Below, one piece after another: positions 10,133 to 20,948 of a DNA stretch of 64,000 nt (within the stretch, counting starts at the first letter, position 1; each line of letters begins with the position of its first letter). The notes under the pieces were generated by a model that made no database searches, was not told the DNA's origin, and saw nothing but the letters and a program-made list of their open reading frames with translations. This stretch comes from Diplocarpon mali (taxonomy: Eukaryota; Ascomycota; Leotiomycetes; Helotiales; Drepanopezizaceae). The stretch lies in assembly GCA_024741835.1 (NCBI GenBank), contig JAENRP010000035.1, positions 163,626 to 227,625 of the forward strand, in the 5' to 3' direction. The position numbers were made by a program, and so were the translations under genes.

Positions 10133-11347
10133 TTGGCGAGCTTGTAAACACCTCGTGTCCGGGGGGGGGATGGTGATTTTTGGCAATTTTCCGACGGCCA
10201 AGGCCGCGTAGCTAGTGTCAGGGAATAATATTAATCTTGGAAATTTGACGAGGGCTCATCCTGGCACCGGTCCGCTCCTGAATCCCCCCGTCCGTATCGG
10301 GGCCGCCGGGGAATGCGGGCGGCCCTTCCAGAGCCGACAGCCATCCGACGAGATGCATCGGAACACAGGCAGCGCGGCCTCGTGGTTACCAGGCGACAAT
10401 GCTCGGCACTGGCAGCTTCTACGCTCTGTCGGGAGGTAGGTCACGTGTTACCCCCTTTGGCCTCCCTCGCCTCTGGCCTCCCCCGCCCACCTTGCCGCAA
10501 CATATCCCGACCAAGCCGAATAGTTAATCATATCCTTATCCCTTGCCTGAATATGCTGAATTGCGAACTTCACTTATCCCTACTACAAAGCCATGATATA
10601 CACAAGATAGTAGCAAGTAAGCTCTTACGACGTTCTAGCTCGCAAGTCTACCCCCAAGGCATATCCAGAGGCGTTTCAAGGTCTATACCTGGCTATTATA
10701 ACGATACAGTCCGACTACGGTGCGAGGTGCTAGCCACTTGTAGAAGGGACCGTCGTGGAGAGAGAAGTAGCTAGGTGGATTCTAACTTTTCCATTTGGCG
10801 GGTTTCATTACATCGATCCTTGTGAGAAGAGAGGGTTTTTTACAATATTGGAGCGGCTTGTTCTAGTTGGCAAGCGCGGGTTTCTTAGCTGCTAGAAGGC
10901 AGGGAGAGGATTAGATGAGCTAATGTCGTGGTGGAGACTATATAGGTGTAGCTAATTCCTGGAGCTAGCCTGTGACAAGCTCTTTGTTAGGAAATGGTAA
11001 CGAGGGAAGGAATCCAACTCTCTAAAAGCTTTGAGAGAGGCTGGGATAACCTGCGGTGGTTCCTAGTACCTTCAATGAATTGTAGACTGTAAAGATTAGG
11101 GATGGTTTGTATGTACACACTCGAGCTCTAGTAAGCAGGTTATTGTTAAACTTCCACTGCAACGTTTTTGAAGGGTTTGAAAAGGATTAGTAGAAATGGA
11201 TACAAGCTAAGGAGGGCAAATAAGAATTAAAGCGGTAAGGGAACCATAACTTATGGCTATAGAAAAGAGGATTCAAACTAGTGCAAACTCGAAGTTTGCG
11301 ATAATACGTGCTACTAGCTCAAATTGCAGCCAGAGAGCGTTATATTA
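10133..11347. other. transition from GC-rich to AT-rich DNA, no gene seen
   Basis: The first 350 bp are GC-rich and non-coding; composition then falls in steps from about 10,500 and is strongly AT-rich by 11,200. I see no domain, no paired terminal repeat and no believable frame. The frame at 10313-10774 crosses the composition step and is not called. The last five bases (11343-11347, TATTA) are the left target site of element A. Confidence 0.6.
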
Positions 11348-11589
11348 TATTGCAAGTATGCCCGTCATATGTTTGTCACATGATCTGTCATATGACACAT
11401 TATATATATGATATGTCATATGACTTGCTATATGACTTAGTGGCAGCCCTTGTTAAATAGCTTGTAGTTAGAGAGCTTTTATAAATCAAGACATAAGATA
11501 CCTAATATCGTTGTTTGCACCTTATACTTCTTTGTGCCCTCTCTTCTAGTTTACTATTAAGTTTACTATTAGAGAACCTCCTTGCTATA
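11348..11589 (+). repeat. 5' LTR of element A
   Basis: 242 bp, beginning TATTGCAAGTATGCCCG (ancestral TGTTGC) and ending CCTTGCTATA. It contains clustered CATATG-type palindromes. It pairs with 59444-59685. Confidence 0.93.
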
Positions 11590-11600
11590 GGTTATAAGTC
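11590..11600 (+). other. primer binding site of element A (initiator tRNA-Met type)
   Basis: GGTTATAAGTC directly abuts the 5' LTR. It is a mutated form of GGTTATGAGCC, which is complementary to the anticodon arm of fungal initiator tRNA-Met (GGCUCAUAACC). Confidence 0.75.
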
Positions 11601-13191
11601 CCGCATGCCTATAAATAGCATTCGACACAAAATTCCATCGATTAGAGTCTCCTTTACAAACGAAAAGGCTGATCGATATTTTTAAGTTTTATTTAACTAA
11701 CGATATATAATAAGCGTTATTTTAATAATAAAATAGTGGCTACTCCCCTTCTAGAGCGCTATATAATAATCTAAGCTTATATAAGATTCGTCACTATAGT
11801 TGAATTATTAGGATTGATAGCTGAGATTACTAGCTTAATTGCTAAAAGTACTCTACTGCCTAAATCACTTAATTTTAAAGGGACTGATATATAATATCCT
11901 AAACTCGAATTCAATAGTTCATCTCCTCCTCCTCCTCCTTCTCCTCCTTTCGATAACTCTATATATAAATATATAAATAAGATATTATTGTTATCTTCAG
12001 CTGCCCTTAGCCTCCTTAAGTCTTAAAAGCTTAAAGGCGTAGAGGACTATAGCTAGTAGAGGAATAAGGTTTTGAACCTTGCAAAGTCAAATGCCTTAAC
12101 TATATATCTTTATATAAAAGCTAGAATATATGCTCTACTTAAGGTTGACTTATAGGACTATTCTATTATACTTAAGGAAAGGGACAATTGGATTAAATAG
12201 GAAGCTAAGGAATCTCAAATAAAGCTTACTATTATACTTAATTGTAAACTAGGCCTACTAGCTTATATAGAAGGCGATAAATCTACCTTAGATATATAGG
12301 AAGCTCTTTAAAAATAGTATAAAGGATCTAGAATAGTACTTGAATATAATGCTATTTAGACCTATATCACTATTAAATATAATAACTTCAATTTATTCAA
12401 AGCTTATATTATCGCCTTTAGGCTTTCAATCACTAAATTGGAAGCTCTCGACTCTGCCTCTCCTTTTTACTAGCACCCTATTATATTTATTGCTAGCTAT
12501 TTTAATAGATGGCCTATTTAGGCAGATCGATAACGTTCTAACCTTTGCTTAGCTATAGCAGCTAGACGAAAATCAGAGATCACGCTCAAAGCTCTTATTA
12601 AAGATATTACTAATAAAGCTTAAGCCTTATAGAGTTTAAAAATGAATGGAACCGTCTTATATAATAATAAATTAGCTAATAAGCCGTATTCCTTTGACTA
12701 TAAGAAGTTAGAAAATAAAGGAGGTTTTAAAGACTTAAAGAAGAGCACCTCTAGGAATACTACTACCTCCTTTAACTCCTCCTATCCTTATTATAAGTAA
12801 CTAAAGCTATACTATAAGGCAGAAGATTGCTTTGCAATTAATAAATCGAAAAGAGAGGCTTAGGAGAAGGATTTAAAGAAGAAGTACGTATTCTATCACT
12901 TTAAAGGCAAGGACGATAAGTCCTTGCTATTATTATTACTAAAAGGCAAGAAGCCTTTTAAGAAGATTTAAAAGGAAGACGAAGAGTTAGATAATAACCT
13001 CTTTAGGCATACTATGCTATTACTAACCCTAGGGCCAATTCTTACTCGCGAGCCGGGCCTAGGAGTCAATTCCGACTCCTCCCTAGGGCCAATTTCCACT
13101 CGCGGGCTAGGCCTAGGAGTCAGTTCTTCTACCTACTTCTTATTAAAATTAAGGAATCGTTAGCTATACGATATAGGTGCTAGTAAGCATA

Positions 13192-13276
13192 TGTCGTGCA
13201 TAATACCGCTCGGCCAAAATGTGAATCCACACCTTAGGGCGCGTACTAGCATATTTAGCCTATTTTCTGCATAATA
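13192..13276 (+). repeat. left 85-bp terminal repeat of element H
   Basis: Starts TGTCGTGCATAATACCGC and ends TTTTCTGCATAATA. It differs from the right copy by a handful of C/T or G/A transitions only. Confidence 0.9.
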
Positions 13277-13615
13277 CACCTCCTAGGTCGCCGGAAGAAC
13301 AGTTTTTCCGGCGGCCTAAGTACTAGCCCAGTCTATAGTAGCGTAGATGTGGCGCATAGACCGCTAAGCTAGCAGGAAATAGGTGGTCGGAAGGGCTGGA
13401 ATGCAATTTTCTTCGGCTATACATCGGACGGCTATTGGATATCTTTTTACTTAAACCTGTCGAAACTTCTATTGATACAGTCGAAACTGAGTATAATCAT
13501 TGCTAAGAATTTGAAAAGTGGTTTACCAGTAGAACTTCGAAGCGAGAAATGTCGGCTAAACCTTGCGCAAGAGGAATGCAAAAAGAATTATCGCTGCGCT
13601 TATAGGGCTTATAAC

Positions 13616-13700
13616 TGTTATGCATAATACCGCTTGGCCAAAATGTGAATCCACACCTTAGGGCACGTACTAGCATATTTAGCCTATTTTCTGCACAATA
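13616..13700 (+). repeat. right 85-bp terminal repeat of element H
   Basis: Starts TGTTATGCATAATACCGC and ends TTTTCTGCACAATA. The following bases are GCATA, the duplicated target site. Confidence 0.9.
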
Positions 13701-14721
13701 GCATATCTCTAATAATCTCTTTAAGTTCACTTCCTATACTGCTTAAGACAATCTACCCTTCTTAAGTACAGTTAATAGATCTATTTAACCTCTTAGCATT
13801 AGTACTTGCAAAGTCAATGCACTTAAATCTAATAGAAAGGTATATATTCTTAAGTTAATTAATACTCTTTATATACCTCAATTACCTATTTGCCTATACT
13901 TAAGTAGCAAACTTAATAAAATCAAAGGCTTTTATCGAAATAGTAAGCTATTCTTATCTAATAAAAAGGAAATTTATACTATCGATAATAATATATATAT
14001 TAATAAGGAATAGCCTTTTACTAACTCCTTTAGTTATATAAGTGGATATGCTCTCTTAGCTGCTATCGAGAATGGACCTTTTGATATTGAGCTCTAGTAC
14101 TATTAATTAGGCTACGCTAGCCTATAAACGATTAGAAAGACCTAATCTGCTATTACTAATATATAGATTAAGGAAATAAAATCAGAAAAGACGCGAATTT
14201 GCGCTCCTTGCGAAAAAGGCAGACTTCTCTAATATATTAATAAACATTTAGCTCGCTCTCGACCTACGAAGGCACTTAATAAGCTATACGTTAATATGGT
14301 TCATTTAAAGCCAATTAGCCTTAATAGCTATAAATACGCTTCTATCTTTACTTGCTTAACTATAATAGCTAGATAGAGATGGACTTATATAAATAAATTT
14401 AATGCCTTTAAGGTAAATAAGAAAATAATCAGCCTCTTATAAACTTAATACAATCGCATAATCAAGCGGTAGAGAACTAATAGAAGTAAGGAGTACTCTC
14501 TTATATAGATGCGAATACTTATAGAAAACCTTAGTATAATTTTAAAGGAATCTACTCTATATATACTAGAATAAGATAGCAGATTGGAATGATTAATTCG
14601 CATACTAATGGAAAAGTTGCAAATAGCTATAATTAACCAAAATATCCCCTCCTTTCTTTAGCCTTACCTCCTTCTTTCGGTAATATATATTACTAATCTT
14701 ACTACCTTTAATATTCTAAGC

Positions 14722-15025
14722 TGTGACGGCGGAAGCAAGGCATAAGTCGATAAAGTCACTGAGATCAAGGCTGCCAAATCGTATAGAATTCAAAGCTAAG
14801 GAGTATATACAAAGTAGGAAGCCTTCCTCCTAATATGCTCTCCTTAGCCTACGACTCTTAGAAGTCGATTTCTACTAATAAGTCATATTCTGTCTACTAA
14901 AGGAAAGGTATAGTAAAGGTGCGGCGTATTTATTGCATTAGTCTATTTCGCCTCTATTTATACTACTATCTGCTCTGATAGTTCTTATACTTCTATTACG
15001 ACTATATTACAACCGTGCTGTGATA
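14722..15025 (-). repeat. 3' LTR of element C
   Basis: 304 bp, reading on the plus strand from TGTGACGGCGGAAGC to CCGTGCTGTGATA (ancestral end TGACA). It contains GTATAGAATTCAAAGCTAAG and ends with a pyrimidine-rich segment. Confidence 0.92.
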
Positions 15026-15541
15026 TCACTCCCCCCTTTAAGAAGCGAGGTGCCCTTATCTCGACCTATTCTTAGATGAAGTCGTATATAATTCGATTTT
15101 CGGCTCTATTGATAAAGCCCTTTATCTTTTCGCTCGTCGGATCCCCTTCTGCTTAGATAGTCTCGACGGTGGTCTCGACTAGTTTATTAAGATTATCAAA
15201 CGCACTAATCAACTTTCGGTCACAGGGGTCTTTAAGTTCGCGACATTATCATTGATTTTCGCGTATTTACTCTAGCTAACCTATCTGATTTGACTTTTAG
15301 CATTTAGTAAGGGTGCTAGCGGTAGTAGTAGGGGTGGCCTTCCTCTTCTATATAATAGTACAAGTGGCGACTTGCCTTTGCAGTTTATTATAGTTGTCCT
15401 CTAAGGCTTGGAGCTTTGCGCGTAGTATCTCCAATTCGTATGACTTTTCATTAAGGTTATTATGCAGGCGGTTGAATTCGACTGCCTTGAATAGTATGAC
15501 GAAAACTATATGTCCACCTTATATGAAAGTTCCTCCCTTGG
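15026..15541 (-). pseudogene. C-terminal part of the extra reading frame (ORF3) of gypsy C
   Basis: Reading leftward, this piece joins in frame to 43295 once F1 and one CTTGG copy are removed. The product is hydrophilic and helical with a coiled-coil-like run (E-L-E-I-L-R-A-K-L-Q-A-L-E-D-N-Y) and a later D-N-L-N-K-L-V-E-T-T-V-E-T-I segment. Internal stops are TAA or TAG at positions suited to Gln. It runs up to, and probably into, the LTR. I recognise no domain. See the entry at 43295-44150 for the N-terminal part. Confidence 0.68.
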
Positions 15542-15840
15542 TATAGGTTCTATACCAGTAATCGATATTCATATAAATATAGTTAAGTACTTATTATTAA
15601 AAAGAATCTATTATAATATCTATCTATCTCTATATAACTAAGATAGTACCTTTATACTTATGAATATCCTCCCTCCTATAGTCCCTCTTAGCTGTATATA
15701 GATATCCTTTTAAGGTCCTCCGGCTGAATAGCCATTCGAAATACATACGAAACCCCTTATATTGCATATAGTACAGCTATATAGGATAACCCTAGGAATA
15801 AGGGCAGCTTGCCTCCTGCATAGGAATCTGCGTACTAATA
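15542..15840 (-). repeat. 3' LTR of element F1
   Basis: 299 bp; on the plus strand it runs from TATAGGTTCTATACCAG to TCTGCGTACTAATA. It contains the segment AAGGGCAGCTTGCCTCCTGC found in all four F-family LTRs of the window. Confidence 0.93.
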
Positions 15841-16961
15841 CTAGTAGTACTTTCTTTTAAAAAGACCTTTTCAACTCGTATAAGGAAGTACGTAAAATAG
15901 GTATATAAAAGAGGCAGATCGATAGCAAATAATCAAATAGCAATAAAGAATAAAATAGTAAAGATAAATAGCTTAATAGCAAAGGCAGGTATAATAGGTA
16001 ATAAGGATAGTATATAAGAAGTAGAATAGCAAAGATAAAGGTAAATAGTAAAGAAGGAAAGGAAAGGTATTTAAATAATAAAAGCAATTTAAAGTCTTTA
16101 TTTAAGCCTTATAAAGGTGCGATTATAATCCGGTTGCGTTCTAGTAGGTTTAAGACTCTTTATTAAAGAGTTATCTAAAGTTATAATCTACTATAGCTAT
16201 AAATTATAATAATCTATAGAAAGGAAAAAGAGGGGCCTTTAAAAAGGCATATATATTAAGCTTCCCTCCTCCTTTGATCTCTTAACTCTAACTCCTACTT
16301 CTTATAAGTAGGTCGATTTCCCCCTCTTACTTTTAAGTTGATTAACCCTTTAGTAGATCTTATCCTATATTATCTTATTAATACTATTATCATTATTAGT
16401 AAATGCTTCAATTATCGGCCGACCCTCTTTAATATATATATCGCTAACTTAGATAGTACTTAAATATAATCCCAAGGACCTGCCTAAGGCCTTTCGGGTA
16501 CTATATATACATTATACGTATATAATATTAAAAAAGGAGGCTAGTAAGAATAATACTAGCTATATATATGCATTTAATACTCTTACTTTTAAGAAGTATA
16601 ACTACTATATTATACAATAGGCAAAGTATATCTTAATAAGTGCCCTCTAATATCCTCTTACTTTAATAACCTTTAATAAATGTCCATTTTAAATACCTAT
16701 CTAAGCTTAAGATAAGTATATTATCCTTTAAGATGCTTAGGTTAGCGGTAATATTAAAGCAATTTAAAAGGCGGCCTAAATCCTATTTAAGGAGACTTAG
16801 ATATAAATCTTTATAGTCCTAAAGACTTAGAATACTCTTTAGCTAGCTTAGCTAAACGAAGCTTATACTCTCTACTATAGTATCGACCTTACGAATACTT
16901 AGCAAGCTATATATACCCTTAAATCTATCTAATATTAATAATTAACTATTTATAGGATTTA

Positions 16962-17457
16962 TTATATACTATTTAAGGCGGCAATACTGCCCTTAAGCGT
17001 CTTGAAACTTAAGGCGCTAAGGTACTTAACTCCCTTTAGCATATAAAGGGGCTATCTAGCTTAGCTAAAGGCTGCTCTTAGGCTCCTTTTAATAATATCT
17101 GCTACTAAAAAGGCAAAGGTAGATAGGTGCCTTTTAAAGGCTCTTTAAAAGGCAGGGATCTAGATTTTAATAATTTAAATAAACCGAATCTAAAGGAGAT
17201 TGCGGCCGCTCTTACTTAAATGCAAGCTTAAAAGGAGCAGGCCAACTTAGCTGCTGCTTTAGGTAATAAGGCTTTTAAGCCTTAGGGATTTAGAGATCTA
17301 CGCCTTAAAAATCCTAGTACTTAGGATAAGTGCTTATTAAAGGTAGAATTATTAATAGATTATTATCTTTAATAATATAATAATCGCTGCTTTACTATAA
17401 TCTCCTTCTTTAGTACTACTTAAGTAATAAAAAAAATGCAAGTATGCGCAGGTAAGT
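16962..17457 (+). pseudogene. antisense reading frame in the 3' region of copia F1
   Basis: This frame runs opposite to gag-pol of F1, between the pol stop and the 3' LTR. It can be followed for at least 160 codons. The same frame is present in F2 (39530-40020, minus), and differences between the two copies there are mostly synonymous or conservative. A conserved block reads N-L-K-E-I-A-A-A-L-T, followed in both copies by A-N-L-A-A and, after a stop, D-K-C-L-L. Stops in both copies are TAA or TAG at sites suited to Gln. The frame may start further left, toward 16,450, but two frames compete there and I could not choose. No known domain is recognised. Confidence 0.6.
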
Positions 17458-20404
17458 AAGAAAAGATAAAAAGAAGGTAGTAATAGCAAGTATAAGAATA
17501 TATCTCATAGTAAAATAAAAAAATAAATAAAAAAATTGCCAATAGCTTATAATTAAAAATATTGGATATTATTAATCTAAGACCTTTTTAGGTCTAGTTA
17601 TACCCTAATAGGCCTTTATACCTATCCCTCCTTTCTAATAGTTATCGAATTAGTGTCTACCAGTTGCTAAAGGGCCTAATTTAAATTAGTTTTTATTATA
17701 GTATTAGCGGGGTTGCTAGTACTATCGATCCAATGTATCTCTATAAGCTTCCTATTCTTATATAATTATCGAATAGCTATTATATCAATTATCAATCGCT
17801 TCTCCTTTATAGTGCCTAATTTAATAATACACTTATATAAGGAGAGGGAATCTATATATATAATAGTAGAGAGGTAGGGTAGACTCAGCTTAGCTATTAC
17901 CATATTGATCGTTATAGCTATAGAAACTAGCATATCAATACCTGCTACTATAGTATATAGTTCAAAGGCTAGTATAGTTCTTATCACTCTCTTACACTTC
18001 GTTAAGCTATAGTATAGAATATTGCCTTTTAAAGTAAACTGCAATTCTCCTTCCTCTTTAATAGCTAATATAATAATATAGCCGATCTATAAGCTTAAAT
18101 CCTTATTATTAGTAAAAGATCTATCGATAAATGCAAATAGTTTAGCGTTTTGTAAATTAATAGCAAAGTAGGTCAGGCCTCTTTTAAGGTTATTCCAGAT
18201 CCATTTAAGTCGCTTATTTAAATTCTCTATATCCTAAACTATCGGATCCTAGTATTAAGCTGCTATTAATAAATCAAAGGAAGCTTCTAACTAGCAGATT
18301 ATAGCTAAATAAGCTCCTTTTGCTCTCTGCTCTAGGTATTATTACTTATAGCCCTCTTAAGAAGTATCGACTAATTCCAGCCTTTAGCCTTAGCCCTTTT
18401 ATTATATATATACTATATCCCTTTCCTAGGAAATAATATACCTATTAAAAGCTAATAATTCAGTACTCAATAGGTATTATATTAGCTTTATAAGGAATCC
18501 TACCCTTTTGATCTTATCCTTCTCCTTTTTTAAAAAGTCTACTTCTTTAAGTATTAAAGTATTATCTATTTGTATTCCTATTATATTGAAAAAGGAAGAA
18601 GTGCTTAAGGTTAATAATAAATAGGGGTTATAAGTTGAGTTAGCTATATCGAGATTACTATAATAGTACTTATAGTAGGTATTAAACTAGTGATTTCCTA
18701 ATTCGGGAATGCTATAGAGCAGTAGCACCACTTTAAAGACTATACTTATAGGAAATAGCTTAGCGATATCTTATAAGAGAAATATAAATATATCATATAA
18801 TAGCTTTAAAGCTGCCTAGGTATACGCTTATATAATATCCTATAGGCCGAGAATGCCCTTTTTACCCTATTCCTTAAAGTGTTCCTAGATTAATGCTAAA
18901 AGTAATACTAAAAGGCATTAGCTTACTTATTAAATAGTTAAAGATTAAGTGATTATACCTTCCTCCTTTTTACTAGTATTATTCTAGGCTTATACAACTA
19001 GGCGTGATTTCTCAAATAGGTAATCTATCTCCTTTCCCTTTATCTTATTAACTATTCTTAATTTAAAGATCCTCTTGCCTTTTATAATAAGGTCATTTTT
19101 ATTCATTAGTATAAATACCCCCCTGTTTATTAGCCTTTAATACTCCTTTAGGCGAGATTGCTAAAAAGGGCGCCTAAGAGTAGTAATCTTGCCTTCTGCC
19201 TATAGCTTCTGCGATAGTTCCTAGTCCCTATTTTCCTTTTCTATTAGGAATACCTCTAATTTAGCCATATATAGCTTATTATCTGCTTTAAAGGATATTT
19301 ATATCTTAGTATTATAGTTATTATTGATTATAAGAAGGCTAGAAATAGGCTTAATAAAGGGAACCTTTACTCTTAGCAATTACTTACAGCTATTAAGTTG
19401 CAGCTTAATTAAGCAAAAGGGCTCTACTTCTTTATTAACGTCAGTTGCGTTCTACTCCCTTTTAGTAGTCGTTCGATCCTTAGGTTTAATTCCTTTAGTT
19501 TCCTTTAGGTAGTTTTCTTTATTATCGATTTTAAATAAGCGTACGCTTATCAATTTAAAGTGCTTTATTCTACCACTAATATTAACTATATAGGTTTTAT
19601 TCTTTAAGCCTAAGAACTCGAATAGGCCTATCTATCCTCCCTTTTCTTAATATACTAATACTAGGTCTTTTAGCTTTAAATCGTAGATATAAGTAGTTCT
19701 AAGGCCATTCCTTATGCTTAAAGCATTATTAACCTTGCAAGTAGTATAGATCTTCTTAACTTCTTTTATAGCCTTCTTAATTATTGCTACCCTCTATTCT
19801 ACTAACGGATTTGGTAGATCTAGTTCAATTAGCCTTAAATATGCCTTAAAAACAAATAAGGTAGGAATCATCCTATTAAGCCCTACTATATTATTAACTA
19901 CTTTAATAGCCATTTGCAGCCTCTTATCTTCGCTTAATCAGGGGTATTTAGCTATTATTATCTTAAAGGTATATCTTAAAGGGTGATAATACCATTCGAC
20001 TTTGCTAATAGAATAGTGCGCCTTTATAGGAACTAATTTAAGGGTTATTCCTATTAATCTTAAAGAGCTTTTAAACTCTACTAAGTTAAAGTTAGTACTA
20101 TAGTCATATATTATAAAATCAAAAGGTCTAATATACATATCTAGCTAAGCCAATTTAAGGGTTTAAAACACTACATCAGCCAAATATGCTCCTATTCCCT
20201 TCTATAAGAACCTTGCGGCTTTAAATCCTATCGCTTTATCAACTATATAAAGGGCGTTCCTTCTGCTAAACTAAGCAATATTAATATATATAGTATAATT
20301 GAAGTCAATATCATCTTATAGCTTAAATCGGAATCTATAAGGAGCATTAGTATAAAGTTGATAATATTGGCATATTTCCCTTACTCTTACTATAATACTA
20401 AAGT

Positions 20405-20599
20405 TATTAAGATGAGTGATATAGCTATCACTCCGATGTATTATCATATGACCTTACTGCTTAGTCAGTAGGATATTGATACATATATAGCTATAGGTAA
20501 GAAAGGGGTAACCTTCCTTCTTTAACTCTTACTAATATATCGACCATCGACCTTTAGAAGTTTCCTATACCTACTGCGCCGACTTACTTAAGCTTAATA
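20405..20599 (+). repeat. 5' LTR of element G
   Basis: 195 bp from TATTAAGATGAGTGATATAG (ancestral TGTTAAG) to CTTAAGCTTAATA. Confidence 0.92.
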
Positions 20600-20610
20600 G
20601 GTTATAAGCC
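20600..20610 (+). other. primer binding site of element G (initiator tRNA-Met type)
   Basis: GGTTATAAGCC directly follows the 5' LTR and differs by one G-to-A change from GGTTATGAGCC, the complement of the initiator tRNA-Met anticodon arm. Confidence 0.78.
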
Positions 20611-20948
20611 TTAGATAGACCGATAATAAATTATTAACTTCCTTTAGAAAGCACTTGCGCTGCAACTATTAATAGGAAGTTGAATGAGACTTGTAGTAAG
20701 AGGCGAGTAATCGGCGAATAAGAGGTGTGATTCCCTATTCAGCCAACCTGTATTGTAAGAGGTATGATTCCTTACTTTATAACCCCTTTGGTACTGCAAG
20801 AGGTATGATTCCTTGCTTTACTGTATTTCGTAGGAGGTGTGATTCCCTGCGTTATAGCCTAAAAAACCCATTTCAACTTTTCGATAGGAGGAGTGCCCTT
20901 AACCATTTAATTTATTTGATTTTAAACGCAATTCTATTTGAAACGGCA

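Larger units (their letters stand above)
13192..13700 (+). mobile_element. element H: TRIM-like mini LTR element (509 bp)
   Basis: Direct terminal repeats of 85 bp (13192-13276 and 13616-13700) start TGT and end AATA, and the whole is flanked by a perfect 5-bp duplication GCATA (13187-13191 and 13701-13705). Sister element B lacks it at the same place, where GCTAGTAAGCA continues directly. The 339-bp interior has no gag or pol and holds a stem-loop (arms 13284-13296 and 13306-13318, 12 of 13 paired). Size, short LTRs and lack of coding fit a terminal-repeat retrotransposon in miniature. It is visibly less AT-rich than the surrounding element. Orientation is not certain. Confidence 0.83.

Noticed and set aside
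15857..16087. 76-codon frame rich in Leu, Tyr and Phe that looks like a membrane protein
   Set aside because: It lies in the 3' non-coding part of F1. Its hydrophobicity comes from AT-rich, purine-biased sequence, and it is not conserved as protein in F2.
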